Assembly: GCA_946885645.1 (NCBI GenBank)
Contig: CAMPGU010000077.1
Coordinates: 1 to 15,041 of the forward strand
Source of the DNA: an uncultured Haloferula sp.
GTDB taxonomy: Bacteria > Verrucomicrobiota > Verrucomicrobiae > Verrucomicrobiales > Akkermansiaceae
Reading direction: 5' to 3'
Length of the DNA: 15,041 nucleotides
Below the pieces are notes generated by a model. That model was not told the origin of the DNA and did no database searches. It was given only the letters and a program-made list of their open reading frames with translations. Within the stretch, counting starts at the first letter, position 1, and each line of letters opens with the position of its first letter. This document shows positions 6,643 to 14,079 of the stretch, one piece after another. Both the position numbers and the translations under genes were made by a program.

Positions 6643-7545
6643 CTAGGCGGCGATCTCTTCCGCGATCTTCTTTCTTATCCCTTCATCCGGCATCGGGCCG
6701 CGGCCGGCACCCATATTGTCCTGCAGGTGGTGCAGCCGTGAGGTCGCGGGAATGGCGCAGGTGATGGCCGGGTGGGAGACGATGAATTTGAGGAGGATCT
6801 GCGCCCAGCTTTCGCAGCCGATCTCCTTCGCCCAGCCCGGCAGCGGCCGTTCCCGGAGCTTGCCGAAAAGTTCCCCGCCCGCGAAGGGACGGTTCGCGAT
6901 GACCGCCACGCCGCGGTCCTTGGCCAAGGGCAGGAGCTTCTTTTCCGCCTCGCGCTCCGCGGCGGAGTAGTTGATCTGCACGAAATCCAGGGTCTCCGTG
7001 GCGATCAGTTTTTCCACCGCCGCATGACCGCTCGCGGTGTAGTGGGTGACGCCGAGATAGCGGACGATACCCTCCTTCTTCCAAGCCCGCAGGGTGTCCA
7101 GATGGGTGGCGACATCCTGGAGGTTGTGCACCTGCATCAGGTCGATCGGCTTCGCGCGGAGCTTCTTCATCGAGCTTTCCATCTGCGCGATGCCCTCCTC
7201 CTTGCCGCTGGTCCAGACTTTGGTGGCGACGAAGAGTTTGTCCCGCAGCCCGAACTTCTCGATCATGTGCCCGGCGATCTCCTCGGATTTCCCGTACATC
7301 GGGGAGGAGTCGAGGAGCTTGCCGCCCGCTTCCACGAAGGCCTTCATCACCGGCTCCAGGGGCGCGGCCTCTTTCGGCCGGACATCGAAGGTCTGCCACG
7401 TGCCCATCCCTATGACGGGGAGCTTTTCGCCGGTGGAGGGGATGGGACGGGTGAGCATGGCGGGAGCAGGTTCCTCCGCGAGGGCGACACCGCGAAGGCC
7501 CGTAGCCCCGGCGGCGAGGATGCGGATGCAGTCACGACGGATCAT
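6643..7545 (-). CDS. aldo/keto reductase with likely Tat signal peptide
   Basis: This 300-residue NAD(P)H-dependent oxidoreductase has the aldo/keto reductase barrel. The tetrad is complete: D79, Y84 (LLDSSPMYG), K109 (VATKVW) and H140 (MQVHN). The N-terminus is unusual for this cytoplasmic fold: twin arginines R3-R4 (MIRRDCIRIL), a short hydrophobic stretch and A-L-A before E24 make a convincing Tat signal. That suggests folding with the cofactor inside the cell, then export. The substrate is unknown. I chose ATG at 7545 over the in-frame TTG at 7554, because the ATG puts the twin arginines at the usual position and suits the predicted promoter. The gene converges on the protease gene with 14 bases between stops and diverges from mnmA. 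Confidence 0.9.
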   Translation of the reverse strand: MIRRDCIRILAAGATGLRGVALAEEPAPAMLTRPIPSTGEKLPVIGMGTWQTFDVRPKEAAPLEPVMKAFVEAGGKLLDSSPMYGKSEEIAGHMIEKFGLRDKLFVATKVWTSGKEEGIAQMESSMKKLRAKPIDLMQVHNLQDVATHLDTLRAWKKEGIVRYLGVTHYTASGHAAVEKLIATETLDFVQINYSAAEREAEKKLLPLAKDRGVAVIANRPFAGGELFGKLRERPLPGWAKEIGCESWAQILLKFIVSHPAITCAIPATSRLHHLQDNMGAGRGPMPDEGIRKKIAEEIAA

Positions 7546-7552
7546 AGCCGCC

Positions 7553-7580
7553 AAGATGGCACGCCTCCGCCGCTTGTCGA
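7553..7580 (-). promoter_or_regulatory. predicted promoter of the aldo/keto reductase gene
   Basis: On the minus strand, TCGACA (7575-7580, five of six to TTGACA) is followed after 16 bases by CATCTT (7553-7558), which ends seven bases before the ATG at 7545. The -10 match is poor (three of six). The geometry resembles that at dnaX and polX. Confidence 0.25.
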
Positions 7581-7619
7581 ATCAGCGCTTTCGGCCCCGG
7601 GCATGGCATTCATTTCCAC

Positions 7620-7648
7620 TTGGCAGGGGGAGCGCCCCGCTTTCCACT
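7620..7648 (+). promoter_or_regulatory. predicted mnmA promoter (weak -10)
   Basis: TTGGCA (7620-7625, five of six) and TCCACT (7643-7648) are 17 bases apart, and the hexamer ends six bases before the mnmA ATG at 7655. The -10 match is weak (three of six) and not of TANNNT form, so this rests mainly on spacing. Confidence 0.25.
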
Positions 7649-7654
7649 CCCCGC

Positions 7655-8734
7655 ATGGCGAAGGTGCTGGTGGGACTTTCCGGGGGGGTGGATAGCTCCG
7701 CCGCCGCCGCCATGCTGATCGAGCAAGGGCATGAGGTTTCCGGCGCCTTCATGAAGAACTGGATCAACGCCGAGGGCCTGCCTGGCGACTGCCCGTGGGA
7801 GACGGATCTCGAGGACGCCCTGGCCGTGGCGCGGAAGCTCGGGATCGAGTTCCGCGTGGTGGACCTGATCGACCAGTACAAGGAGCGCATCGTCGATTAT
7901 CTGGTGGAGGGCTATCGTGCCGGAATCACCCCGAATCCCGACGTGTGGTGCAACCGCGAGATGAAATTCGGGGTCTTTCTCGATTACGCCCTGGAGCAGG
8001 GCTTCGAGGCGGTGGCGACCGGTCATTACGCGCGCAAGCGCACGCTGGCGGGGGGTGAACCGGCGATCCTGCGCGGGGCGGATCCGAACAAGGACCAGAG
8101 CTATTTCCTCGCGCTGATGACTTCTTTCCAAGCCGAGCGCGCACTGTTTCCCGAGGGAGAATTACTGACACCGGAGGTGCGGGTGGTGGCCCGCCGCCAC
8201 GGCCTGCCGACCGCAACGAAGAAGGACAGCCAGGGCATCTGCTTCATCGGCGACATCAAGATGAGCGATTTCATCCACCACTATATTCCGGACAAGCCGG
8301 GGGAAATCGTGGACGTCGGGGGCAGGGTGATGGGGGAGCACCGCGGGCTCCACCTCTACACGCTGGGCCAGCGGAAGGGGCACGGCGTGGCCTCGCCGCG
8401 CGAGGGCATGGCCTACGTGGTGGTAGGAAAAGATTTGGAGCGGAACCGGCTGGTAGTCGGCTGGGATGAAAGCGCGACACCGGGACTTTACGCGAGCGAG
8501 TGCCTGATCGGGAGCGTCTCCACCATCGGGGTTGCAATCGATGGGCCGCGTTGGTTGGAAGCCCAGCCGCGCTACCGGGCGAAGGCCGAGCGGGCGCAGG
8601 TCCTGCCGCGGGAGGACGGGAAGCTGGAGCTCCGTTTCCAGGTGCCTCAGCGAGCTGTCGCCGCGGGCCAGATCTGCGCCTTCTACGATGGCGGCCGGTT
8701 GCTCGGCGGGGGCGTTTTCGAGTCGGTGCGGTAG
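7655..8734 (+). CDS. mnmA: tRNA-specific 2-thiouridylase MnmA
   Basis: MnmA adds sulfur to position 2 of the wobble uridine (U34) of the tRNAs for Lys, Glu and Gln, using ATP and a relayed persulfide. The 359-residue length is normal. The PP-loop SGGVDSS sits at about 9-15. The two catalytic cysteines are C99 (NPDVWCN) and C196 (GICFIG). The central tRNA-binding part has the family block GADPNKDQSYFL, and the C-terminal beta-barrel ends QICAFYDG to GGGVF. The reading frame is open far upstream, through the antisense of the aldo/keto reductase gene. ATG at 7655 gives the family's standard MAKVLVGLSGGVDSS start. No Shine-Dalgarno is visible. Confidence 0.96.
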   Translation: MAKVLVGLSGGVDSSAAAAMLIEQGHEVSGAFMKNWINAEGLPGDCPWETDLEDALAVARKLGIEFRVVDLIDQYKERIVDYLVEGYRAGITPNPDVWCNREMKFGVFLDYALEQGFEAVATGHYARKRTLAGGEPAILRGADPNKDQSYFLALMTSFQAERALFPEGELLTPEVRVVARRHGLPTATKKDSQGICFIGDIKMSDFIHHYIPDKPGEIVDVGGRVMGEHRGLHLYTLGQRKGHGVASPREGMAYVVVGKDLERNRLVVGWDESATPGLYASECLIGSVSTIGVAIDGPRWLEAQPRYRAKAERAQVLPREDGKLELRFQVPQRAVAAGQICAFYDGGRLLGGGVFESVR

Positions 8735-8854
8735 CTTGCGGACGAGGCATGAGTACAAGAAAAACCGCTGTGCCGTCCTAGGCGTTGTGAGCCACGTTCC
8801 AGTTGCTCAACAAGTGGGAGTGCCGGTCCTAGTGGGTCGTCCTGAGAAGGCATG

Positions 8855-8879
8855 ACCGTTAGTTCGGACTCGGTTTTTT
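8855..8879 (+). terminator. intrinsic terminator downstream of mnmA
   Basis: ACCG (8855-8858) pairs with CGGT (8871-8874), and AGT (8861-8863) with ACT (8868-8870). This gives a seven-pair stem with a two-base bulge and a TCGG loop. Six Ts follow directly (8874-8879). It lies about 120 bases after the mnmA stop and is the only plus-strand terminator before the CLC gene. Confidence 0.5.
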
Positions 8880-9091
8880 CTCCCCGTTTTAATACATCGG
8901 TCCGGGCACGCTGCCTTAACGGACGCACACAGCAGTCGATGGAGATCCTATCCCGTGGCCTGCTGCTGGCAACCCATTTCAGACGGAGAAGGCATGCGTG
9001 TTTTTGCGGTGAGAGGGGAGCGGATGGCGGAGCGAAATGTCGTGACAATCGCCGGGCGATCCGCATCTGCCTGCGGGTGCTGAAGCGATGA

Positions 9092-9155
9092 GGTGCCGGC
9101 GGGTATCGGGCCCGGCTTGACGGGGGGCACCCGCGACTGTTGCCTCGGGCCCGGC
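9092..9155 (+). promoter_or_regulatory. structured 5' leader of the CLC gene
   Basis: GGTGCC (9092-9097) pairs perfectly with GGCACC (9126-9131). An inner CGGG/CCCG stem (9100-9103 / 9111-9114) or the competing GCCGG/CCGGC stem (9095-9099 / 9112-9116) can form inside. TCGGGCCCGGC occurs twice (9106-9116 and 9145-9155), with a self-complementary core, so the two copies could pair with each other and exclude the first hairpin. AAGGGA before the ATG (9157-9162) is a usable Shine-Dalgarno. The second copy ends just before it, so folding could gate translation. Confidence 0.4.
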
Positions 9156-9168
9156 AAGGGAAGCCAAT

Positions 9169-10479
9169 ATGCCGACCCACCACCAGATCCGGAGACTTCC
9201 CCGGCTTTCCCTCAAGCTTATCGGCCTCACGCTGCCGATGGCGGCGGCGGCAGGCACCGCCTGTGCGTTCTTCCTGTGGAGCCTCGAAGCCGTGACGAGT
9301 CTGCGCTTCGATCATCCGTGGCTGCTCTATTTCCTGCCGGTCGCGGGCGTGCTGGTGGCGTGGATCTACCATCGCTACGGCGGGCCTTCGGAGGGCGGTA
9401 ATAACCTGATCCTCGACCGCATCCATGATCCCGGCGGGGGCGTTCCGCGGAGGATGGCACCGCTGGTCCTGTTAGGCACGCTGGCGACGCATTTGTGCGG
9501 CGGCTCCGCAGGCCGGGAAGGCACGGCGGTGCAGATGGGAGGAAGTATCGCGGGAGCGGTGGCCCGGCATTTCCGGCTGGAGGCAGGGGAACTTGCAATC
9601 CTGCTGATGGCCGGAGTGGCGGCGGGCTTCGGCGCGGTTTTCGGGACCCCGCTGGCCGGGGCCGTCTTTGCGGTGGAGGTGGCGGTGATCGGCCGGCCGA
9701 AATTGAAGGCGCTGCCGGTATGCCTGCTCGCCGCCTACCTCGGCGATTGGACCTGCCGGGCTTGGGGCGCGGGGCACACGCACTACCACATCCAGGAGGT
9801 GGCGGAGGCGGCGCAGGGGGCCTTCTCCGCCCGGGCCCTGCTACTGGGCAAGATCGCGCTGGCAGCAGTCCTCTTCGGCATCACCGGCCTGCTTTTTTCG
9901 GAGAGCTGCCACCGGCTCTCCGCCGCCCTCAAGCGGTGGATCCCTCATCCGGTGCTACGCCCCGCCGCGGGCGGTGCAGCGGTGATCAGCTTGTTTTTTC
10001 TCACCGGTAGCGCGGACTACCTGGGGCTGGGCGTGTGGTCGCCGGATCCGGAGGCGGTCACGCTTGTCTCGCTTTTCGGTTCACCTGAAATCCATTCCTG
10101 GAGCTGGGCGTGGAAGTTCGTCTTTACCGCGGTCACGGTGAGCTCGGGCTTCAAGGGCGGGGAAGTGACACCGCTGTTCTTCATCGGTGCCGCTTTGGGA
10201 AATGCCTTGGCCGGTGTCATGGGCGCGCCGCCTGGCCTGTTCGCGGCGCTCGGCTTCGTGGCGGTCTTCGCAGGGGCTAGCAATACGCCGCTGGCATGCA
10301 CGCTGATGGGAATCGAGCTTTTCGGTTTCGCATACGCGCTGCCTATCGCCCTTGCATGTTTCACCGCCTTCCTGTGCAGCGGGCACACCGGCATTTATCT
10401 TTCCCAACGGATCGGTTTCCGAAAGCCGGGATGGAAGAAGAGCGGGGATTCCCTCCGCGAGGCACGCGAGAGGAAATAG
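9169..10479 (+). CDS. CLC-type antiporter of the fluoride-specific (CLC-F) group
   Basis: This 436-residue multi-helix membrane protein is of the CLC chloride channel/antiporter superfamily. The filter motif GSGIP of chloride-type CLCs is replaced by GGNNLI (76-81), with Asn for the central Ser. The GREGP motif is GREGT (115-119) and keeps the gating glutamate E117. The GGEVTPLFFIGAALGN block replaces the usual GxFAP region. These substitutions define CLC-F proteins, which exchange fluoride for protons and protect cells from fluoride toxicity, so I infer fluoride export rather than chloride transport. In family members the gene is often preceded by a fluoride riboswitch; the leader here is structured but does not match that motif. 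Start: ATG at 9169 with AAGGGA at a suitable distance. The C-terminus is short and basic, with no CBS domains. Confidence 0.9.
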   Translation: MPTHHQIRRLPRLSLKLIGLTLPMAAAAGTACAFFLWSLEAVTSLRFDHPWLLYFLPVAGVLVAWIYHRYGGPSEGGNNLILDRIHDPGGGVPRRMAPLVLLGTLATHLCGGSAGREGTAVQMGGSIAGAVARHFRLEAGELAILLMAGVAAGFGAVFGTPLAGAVFAVEVAVIGRPKLKALPVCLLAAYLGDWTCRAWGAGHTHYHIQEVAEAAQGAFSARALLLGKIALAAVLFGITGLLFSESCHRLSAALKRWIPHPVLRPAAGGAAVISLFFLTGSADYLGLGVWSPDPEAVTLVSLFGSPEIHSWSWAWKFVFTAVTVSSGFKGGEVTPLFFIGAALGNALAGVMGAPPGLFAALGFVAVFAGASNTPLACTLMGIELFGFAYALPIALACFTAFLCSGHTGIYLSQRIGFRKPGWKKSGDSLREARERK

Positions 10480-10535
10480 CGGCACCGGGTCCGGCCAGTC
10501 TGTCTGAGGTCATATCGCCGGGTGGGAAGGAATAT

Positions 10536-10563
10536 CGGGAGGTGCCCGCCGTGCCGGCTCCCG
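10536..10563. repeat. inverted repeat between convergent genes
   Basis: CGGGAG (10536-10541) and CTCCCG (10558-10563) form a six-pair stem about 57 bases after the CLC stop. No T-run follows on either strand, so it is not a standard intrinsic terminator. It may stabilise or help end the CLC transcript. Confidence 0.3.
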
Positions 10564-10566
10564 AGG

Positions 10567-10600
10567 AAAGAAAAAGGGGCCCGCCTTGCAGCGAGCCCCC
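10567..10600 (-). terminator. intrinsic terminator of the LamG-protein gene
   Basis: Read on the minus strand, GGGGC-T-CGC pairs with GCG-G-GCCCC around a TGCAAG loop, followed by five Ts, C and three Ts. The T-tract corresponds to 10567-10575 on the plus strand. It lies about 30 bases after the stop of the LamG gene and has nearly ideal geometry. Confidence 0.85.
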
Positions 10601-10629
10601 GTGACCTCCTGGAAAAACGTCTCCGTCTG

Positions 10630-13089
10630 TCAGTAACGCAGGCGGTAGAAATGCCGCGGGCCATCCGCCGGCATGTAGGGAGCGGTGGCGGCGGGAACAT
10701 CGTTCCACTCGATCAAATCATCCGATTCCTGAAGGATGCCACCCGCCCAATCGAGGGTGATGGTCCCGGAGGGATTGGTAATGAGCAGGGGCATGTTGCC
10801 GATCCCCGCGAAGAAGTGCGCCTTGATCTTCGCCGCGGAGAGCGCCGTGCTGTAGATTGCAGCATCGGTGATCCCGCCGTTGAAAACACGGGCCTCGCCG
10901 GCATCCTGATTGGAAGGGAATCCGGCTCCGTACTTCCAGCGGCCGCGCGCGCCGACGGCCCAGTTCGCGTTGTTCACCAGCAGGGGCCCGTTCGGATCGC
11001 TGCCGGTCGCCACCTGGCTGCCATTGCGATAGAGCGTCCACTGGCCGGCGCTCCAGGTGCCCGCCAGGTGGACCCAAGTGCCGGTCCCCAGATCGGCCGC
11101 GGGGATGGCGAAAGAGGCCTTGCCGCCGTTCGCACCGACTTCGTAGTTGCCGTTCTCGATCCGGAGGAAGACCTCGCCGGAGAAGTCGTGGTTGCCACCG
11201 TGGGAGATGATGTTGGCATCGAAGTTCGGCTGGCTTGCGCCCGGCTGGACCCAAGCTTCGAAGGTGACCGGGCCGGTGAAATTCAGACCTGCCGGGTTGC
11301 GAAGTTCCAGGTAGGTGTTGTCTCCATCGAAGAGGCTGGCCGCCGTCCCGGGATCGAAGCCGCCGTAGGCCGGTGGCTGGGGACCGGCGATCACTTCCGG
11401 AGCGTTGGCCATGACCGCATCGGCCGCCGCAGCCAGGGTGCCGGCATTGACCACCATGGTCTTCGCGGCATCGTTCATGCGGTAATAAACCACAGGCTCG
11501 TGGGACTCGATCAGTTCGTCGTAGGGCATCGCCGGGCTCGCGCTGGTGCCATTGGCATAGTGTGCCGCCACTTGCGTGGAAGTGAGCGCCTCGTCGTAGA
11601 AAGCCACTTCGTCGAGGTCTCCTTGGAAGGGGTTCTCGGTCCCGTTCGCGAAGCCGCCGATCGCTGGCACCACGGTTCCCGGATTCGGCACGTAGGGGCC
11701 TTGGGCCGTGTTCTGGGTCACCACGGCCGTCCCGTTGACATAAAAGACCGCTGTCTGGCTCGGCTGGTCATAGGTCACGGCGAGGTGTTGCCACTGCCCG
11801 ATGGTGTAGCCGTTGCCGGTGTTGATATCGATGGTGCGGGTATTTCCGATCCCGTTGTAGAGGCGGAGATTCCAGCCGACCGACCCCGATGCCCGCTGCC
11901 AGATCACCCAGCCGGTGCGGGTGGTTTCATTCGGCGCATCATGATTCATCACCAGGCACTGGGCATTGCCGGTACCCTCCGCGGTGGGCCTCACCCAGGC
12001 TTCCCAGGAGAAGCTCTCGGTATTCAGTGCAGGAGTATTCGGAAGCACCGTGGGATACCCGCCGTCGGTGGATTCCTTGTCGATCCGGTCGTAGCCGACC
12101 GCCGTATCGCCACCGGCCGCCAGGGCGCCCGGGACCTGATGGGCCGCGCCGGGGAAGTGGAGGCCGTTTCCATCGGAGCCGAGGCTTCCCGCGTTCCTGG
12201 CCACCACGCGCCATGACTCCGGCTCGTCCATACGGAGATGCAGGGTGGCGCCATCTCCCGCTACCACGGAGGCGTAGGATTCGGTCCGCACAGGATCGTA
12301 AGCATTGTTGAAATGGTCGCCGATCTGCGTCGCCGTGAGCGCCTGCGGATAAAAGGCCACCTCATCCACATCTCCCAGGAAAGCATTGTCTCCCGGACTG
12401 TCCGCGCTGTAGGCGCCCACGGAGAAGGGGATATCCGCATTCGGCACGTAGCCGCCGACGAGGGTTTGCGAACCTCCGGGAACGGGAAGACCATCGACAT
12501 ACATGGTGGCGGTGGAGGTGCTGCCATCCCAAACTACCGCCAAGTGGGTCCAGGCTCCGGGAAACCGGTCACCAGCGGTGATGCTGATGGATGGATCGTT
12601 CCCGCCATTGTACATCCGGAAGTTCCAGCCGGCGGTGGTGGAATCCCGTTGGAAAATCACCCAGCCTTGCCGGGGGCCGCTCGAATGGCGGTTGAACAGC
12701 GGAGCCCTTCCGTCGGGCGCGACATCGTCGAAGGCCGGTCTCACCCAGGCCTCGATGGTGAAAGACTCCGAGGCCGGGGGATTCAACGCGGCGTTGTAAG
12801 GGATCACGGTTCTTCCACTGCCGTCGTAGGTAACGGCAGGATTGGAATCGTTGAACAGGACCCCTTGGGTCCCGTGTTGCACGTTGATGTGGCTGCCGTC
12901 CAGCGCGGCACCGAGGCTACCGCTATTGATGGCGGTATCCGGCGGCGCGGCACCACCCAGGGGATAATAGGCGAGCGGGGCATCGCTCAGCACGGCGGAG
13001 GAGTAGCCATCGGCGAGGGCCATCCCCGGCAACAGGGCGGCGGCGATGAAGATAGTTCGTCGGGCAACGAGGAGTTTGGGCGGGTTCAT
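10630..13089 (-). CDS. secreted protein with three LamG/concanavalin-like domains
   Basis: This 819-residue protein has a Sec signal peptide (1-26, cleavage after A-L-A). Three repeats of a LamG / concanavalin A-like jelly-roll follow. Their anchor motifs are FTIEAWVRP (110-118), FSWEAWVRP (360-368) and VTFEAWVQP (608-616). Each is followed by a W.HLA block, a Y-V-N-G or Y-R-N-G turn and a D-E-V-A-F-Y-type end (FLGDVDEVAFY; FQGDLDEVAFY; a diverged NGGITDAAIY in the third). The domains probably bind sugars or other surface ligands; no catalytic residues are seen. The C-terminal 50 residues (LDWAGGILQESDDLIEWNDV to GPRHFYRLRY) match a tail I associate with secreted verrucomicrobial proteins. 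It is transcribed alone, with its own terminator. No Shine-Dalgarno precedes the ATG. The long antisense frame over it is a composition artefact. Confidence 0.9.
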   Translation of the reverse strand: MNPPKLLVARRTIFIAAALLPGMALADGYSSAVLSDAPLAYYPLGGAAPPDTAINSGSLGAALDGSHINVQHGTQGVLFNDSNPAVTYDGSGRTVIPYNAALNPPASESFTIEAWVRPAFDDVAPDGRAPLFNRHSSGPRQGWVIFQRDSTTAGWNFRMYNGGNDPSISITAGDRFPGAWTHLAVVWDGSTSTATMYVDGLPVPGGSQTLVGGYVPNADIPFSVGAYSADSPGDNAFLGDVDEVAFYPQALTATQIGDHFNNAYDPVRTESYASVVAGDGATLHLRMDEPESWRVVARNAGSLGSDGNGLHFPGAAHQVPGALAAGGDTAVGYDRIDKESTDGGYPTVLPNTPALNTESFSWEAWVRPTAEGTGNAQCLVMNHDAPNETTRTGWVIWQRASGSVGWNLRLYNGIGNTRTIDINTGNGYTIGQWQHLAVTYDQPSQTAVFYVNGTAVVTQNTAQGPYVPNPGTVVPAIGGFANGTENPFQGDLDEVAFYDEALTSTQVAAHYANGTSASPAMPYDELIESHEPVVYYRMNDAAKTMVVNAGTLAAAADAVMANAPEVIAGPQPPAYGGFDPGTAASLFDGDNTYLELRNPAGLNFTGPVTFEAWVQPGASQPNFDANIISHGGNHDFSGEVFLRIENGNYEVGANGGKASFAIPAADLGTGTWVHLAGTWSAGQWTLYRNGSQVATGSDPNGPLLVNNANWAVGARGRWKYGAGFPSNQDAGEARVFNGGITDAAIYSTALSAAKIKAHFFAGIGNMPLLITNPSGTITLDWAGGILQESDDLIEWNDVPAATAPYMPADGPRHFYRLRY

Positions 13090-13345
13090 GGGTTCGCGGA
13101 GTAGGATAGGAGATTGATATCCCCACTGGTTACGATACGCACCGAATGGCGGTTTAGCTGTCCTACTCGTTTGAGTGGAGCATTTTCGTCACGCAACGCT
13201 GCGAATTTTAAAAAAAGCTGCGGTTGGTTGCGGGGTGAAACCCGTTTTCACTCTATCGCGAGAGCATGGCAATGAGGTCTCAGGTTGCCGGACGGTCGCC
13301 GCTGCCTCCCGCAGTCGTCCGGTGCTGCTGCTGCCTCCGGAAAGC
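13090..13345 (-). promoter_or_regulatory. upstream region of the LamG gene, with several inverted repeats
   Basis: No gene is seen here. TCCTACTC (13161-13168) and GAGTAGGA (13099-13106) form a perfect eight-base inverted repeat with a 54-base spacer just before the LamG start. CCGGACG (13288-13294) and CGTCCGG (13316-13322) form a seven-base one with an inner CTGC/GCAG stem. A T7 run on the minus strand (13210-13216) lies between them. This may be a long 5' leader, or a small RNA ending near the T-run. I could not pick a promoter with confidence. Confidence 0.35.
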
Positions 13346-13376
13346 AAAAAAAAACCCTCGCCGGCCCGGCGAGGGT
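13346..13376 (-). terminator. intrinsic terminator of the DUF1080 gene
   Basis: On the minus strand, CCCTCGCC and GGCGAGGG form a perfect eight-pair stem, extended by an A-T pair, around a GGGCC loop, followed by nine Ts (13346-13354 on the plus strand). It lies about 30 bases after the stop codon. This is the strongest terminator in the window. Confidence 0.93.
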
Positions 13377-13404
13377 GAGTGGAAAGAGATCCTGGCGGCG
13401 GAAG

Positions 13405-14079
13405 TCAGAGTTCCTTAATGCGGATGTTCCGCCAGCGGACATTGCAGGATTTCCCCCCGTGTACTTGCAGGGCGAAGAAGCCCTCCGGGGTGAATTCCTT
13501 CGCCTCGTCCTTGTAGTCCACCCGTTCCTTTCCGTTCAGCCAGATCTGGATGTGGTTGCCCTTGCAGACGATGCGGATCTCGTTCCAATCATCCCATTTG
13601 GTGATCTCCTGTCCTTGCTTGGTGAACTCGGCCTGTGCCTTCTTGTCTTCCTCGGTGTCCTTGTCGCCCTTCTTTGGCTCCAGCCAGCCACGGCGCGCCT
13701 CGTCATAGAGACCGGCAGTCCAGGCGCGGGCTTTGCCATTGTCATGTTCGCACTGGTAGCCGTACACCCGGCCGTCCTTGCCCTCCTTTTGCAGGCCCCG
13801 GAACATCATGCCGGAGTTTCCGGAAAGGTCGTCGAACTTCATCTCGAAGCGGAAATCGAAATCCTTGTAGGTCTTGTCCGTGCGCAGGAAGGTGTTCGAC
13901 TTCACGTTCTCGCCGAAGCCGACGATCTCCTTCCCTTCGATCCGGTACTCGCCGGTGCCGTTGACCCGCGTCCAGCCGCTGAAATCCTTGCCGTTGAAAA
14001 GATCGGTAAAGCCCGGTTCCGCCGCTTGGCAGAAGGGAGCGGCGAGAGCCATGGACGCGATGAAGGTGCGGATATTCAT
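13405..14079 (-). CDS. secreted DUF1080 protein (3-keto-disaccharide hydrolase family)
   Basis: This 224-residue protein has a Sec signal peptide (1-20, cleavage near CQA-A) and one DUF1080 domain, a concanavalin-like beta-sandwich. Family marks are LFNGKDFSGW (27-36), the GMMFRG and GYQCEHDNG blocks, W-N-E-I-R-I, IQIWLNG and the final VHGG to VRWRNIRIKEL. Characterised members cleave 3-keto-glycosides, working with oxidoreductases that make the 3-keto group. That activity is inferred here, not shown. The frame is open further upstream to 14136, but ATG at 14079 starts directly at a normal signal peptide, so I prefer it. The gene is followed by its own strong terminator and is divergent from the HNH gene. 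Confidence 0.9.
   Translation of the reverse strand: MNIRTFIASMALAAPFCQAAEPGFTDLFNGKDFSGWTRVNGTGEYRIEGKEIVGFGENVKSNTFLRTDKTYKDFDFRFEMKFDDLSGNSGMMFRGLQKEGKDGRVYGYQCEHDNGKARAWTAGLYDEARRGWLEPKKGDKDTEEDKKAQAEFTKQGQEITKWDDWNEIRIVCKGNHIQIWLNGKERVDYKDEAKEFTPEGFFALQVHGGKSCNVRWRNIRIKEL

Larger units (their letters stand above)
8735..9168 (+). other. gene-free stretch between mnmA and the CLC gene; hairpin-rich leader
   Basis: No convincing coding frame is present. The short frames here give arginine-rich sequence with no family features, and the one opening at 8852 starts inside the terminator. The stretch holds the mnmA terminator (8855-8879) and a perfect 11-base direct repeat, GAGAAGGCATG (8844-8854 and 8986-8996). 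It also holds a CAGCAG/CTGCTG inverted repeat (8930-8935 / 8963-8968) and, close to the CLC start, a set of GC-rich self-complementary segments. I did not find a sequence matching the conserved core of the fluoride riboswitch. Confidence 0.6.

Noticed and set aside
8880..9000. Fluoride (crcB-type) riboswitch
   Set aside because: Expected upstream of a CLC-F gene, but the 5' GATGG-containing stem-loop and its pseudoknot partner cannot be found; only a fragmentary likeness at 8917-8950. A covariance search would settle it.
8852..9091. A 79-codon plus-strand frame in the mnmA-CLC gap
   Set aside because: Its ATG lies at the base of a terminator hairpin, the product is arginine- and cysteine-rich without family features, and no ribosome-binding site is seen.
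9089..9168. Cobalamin riboswitch before the CLC gene (ACCCGCGACTGT resembles its CCGCCACTG region)
   Set aside because: The rest of the B12-box architecture is missing, the order of segments is wrong, and there is no room for the remaining stems before the ATG; a CLC antiporter is also not a usual target.
10522..12216. A 564-codon plus-strand frame antisense to the LamG gene
   Set aside because: It is the mirror of a real coding frame with signal peptide, three LamG motifs and a terminator; the antisense product has no domain or start signal.
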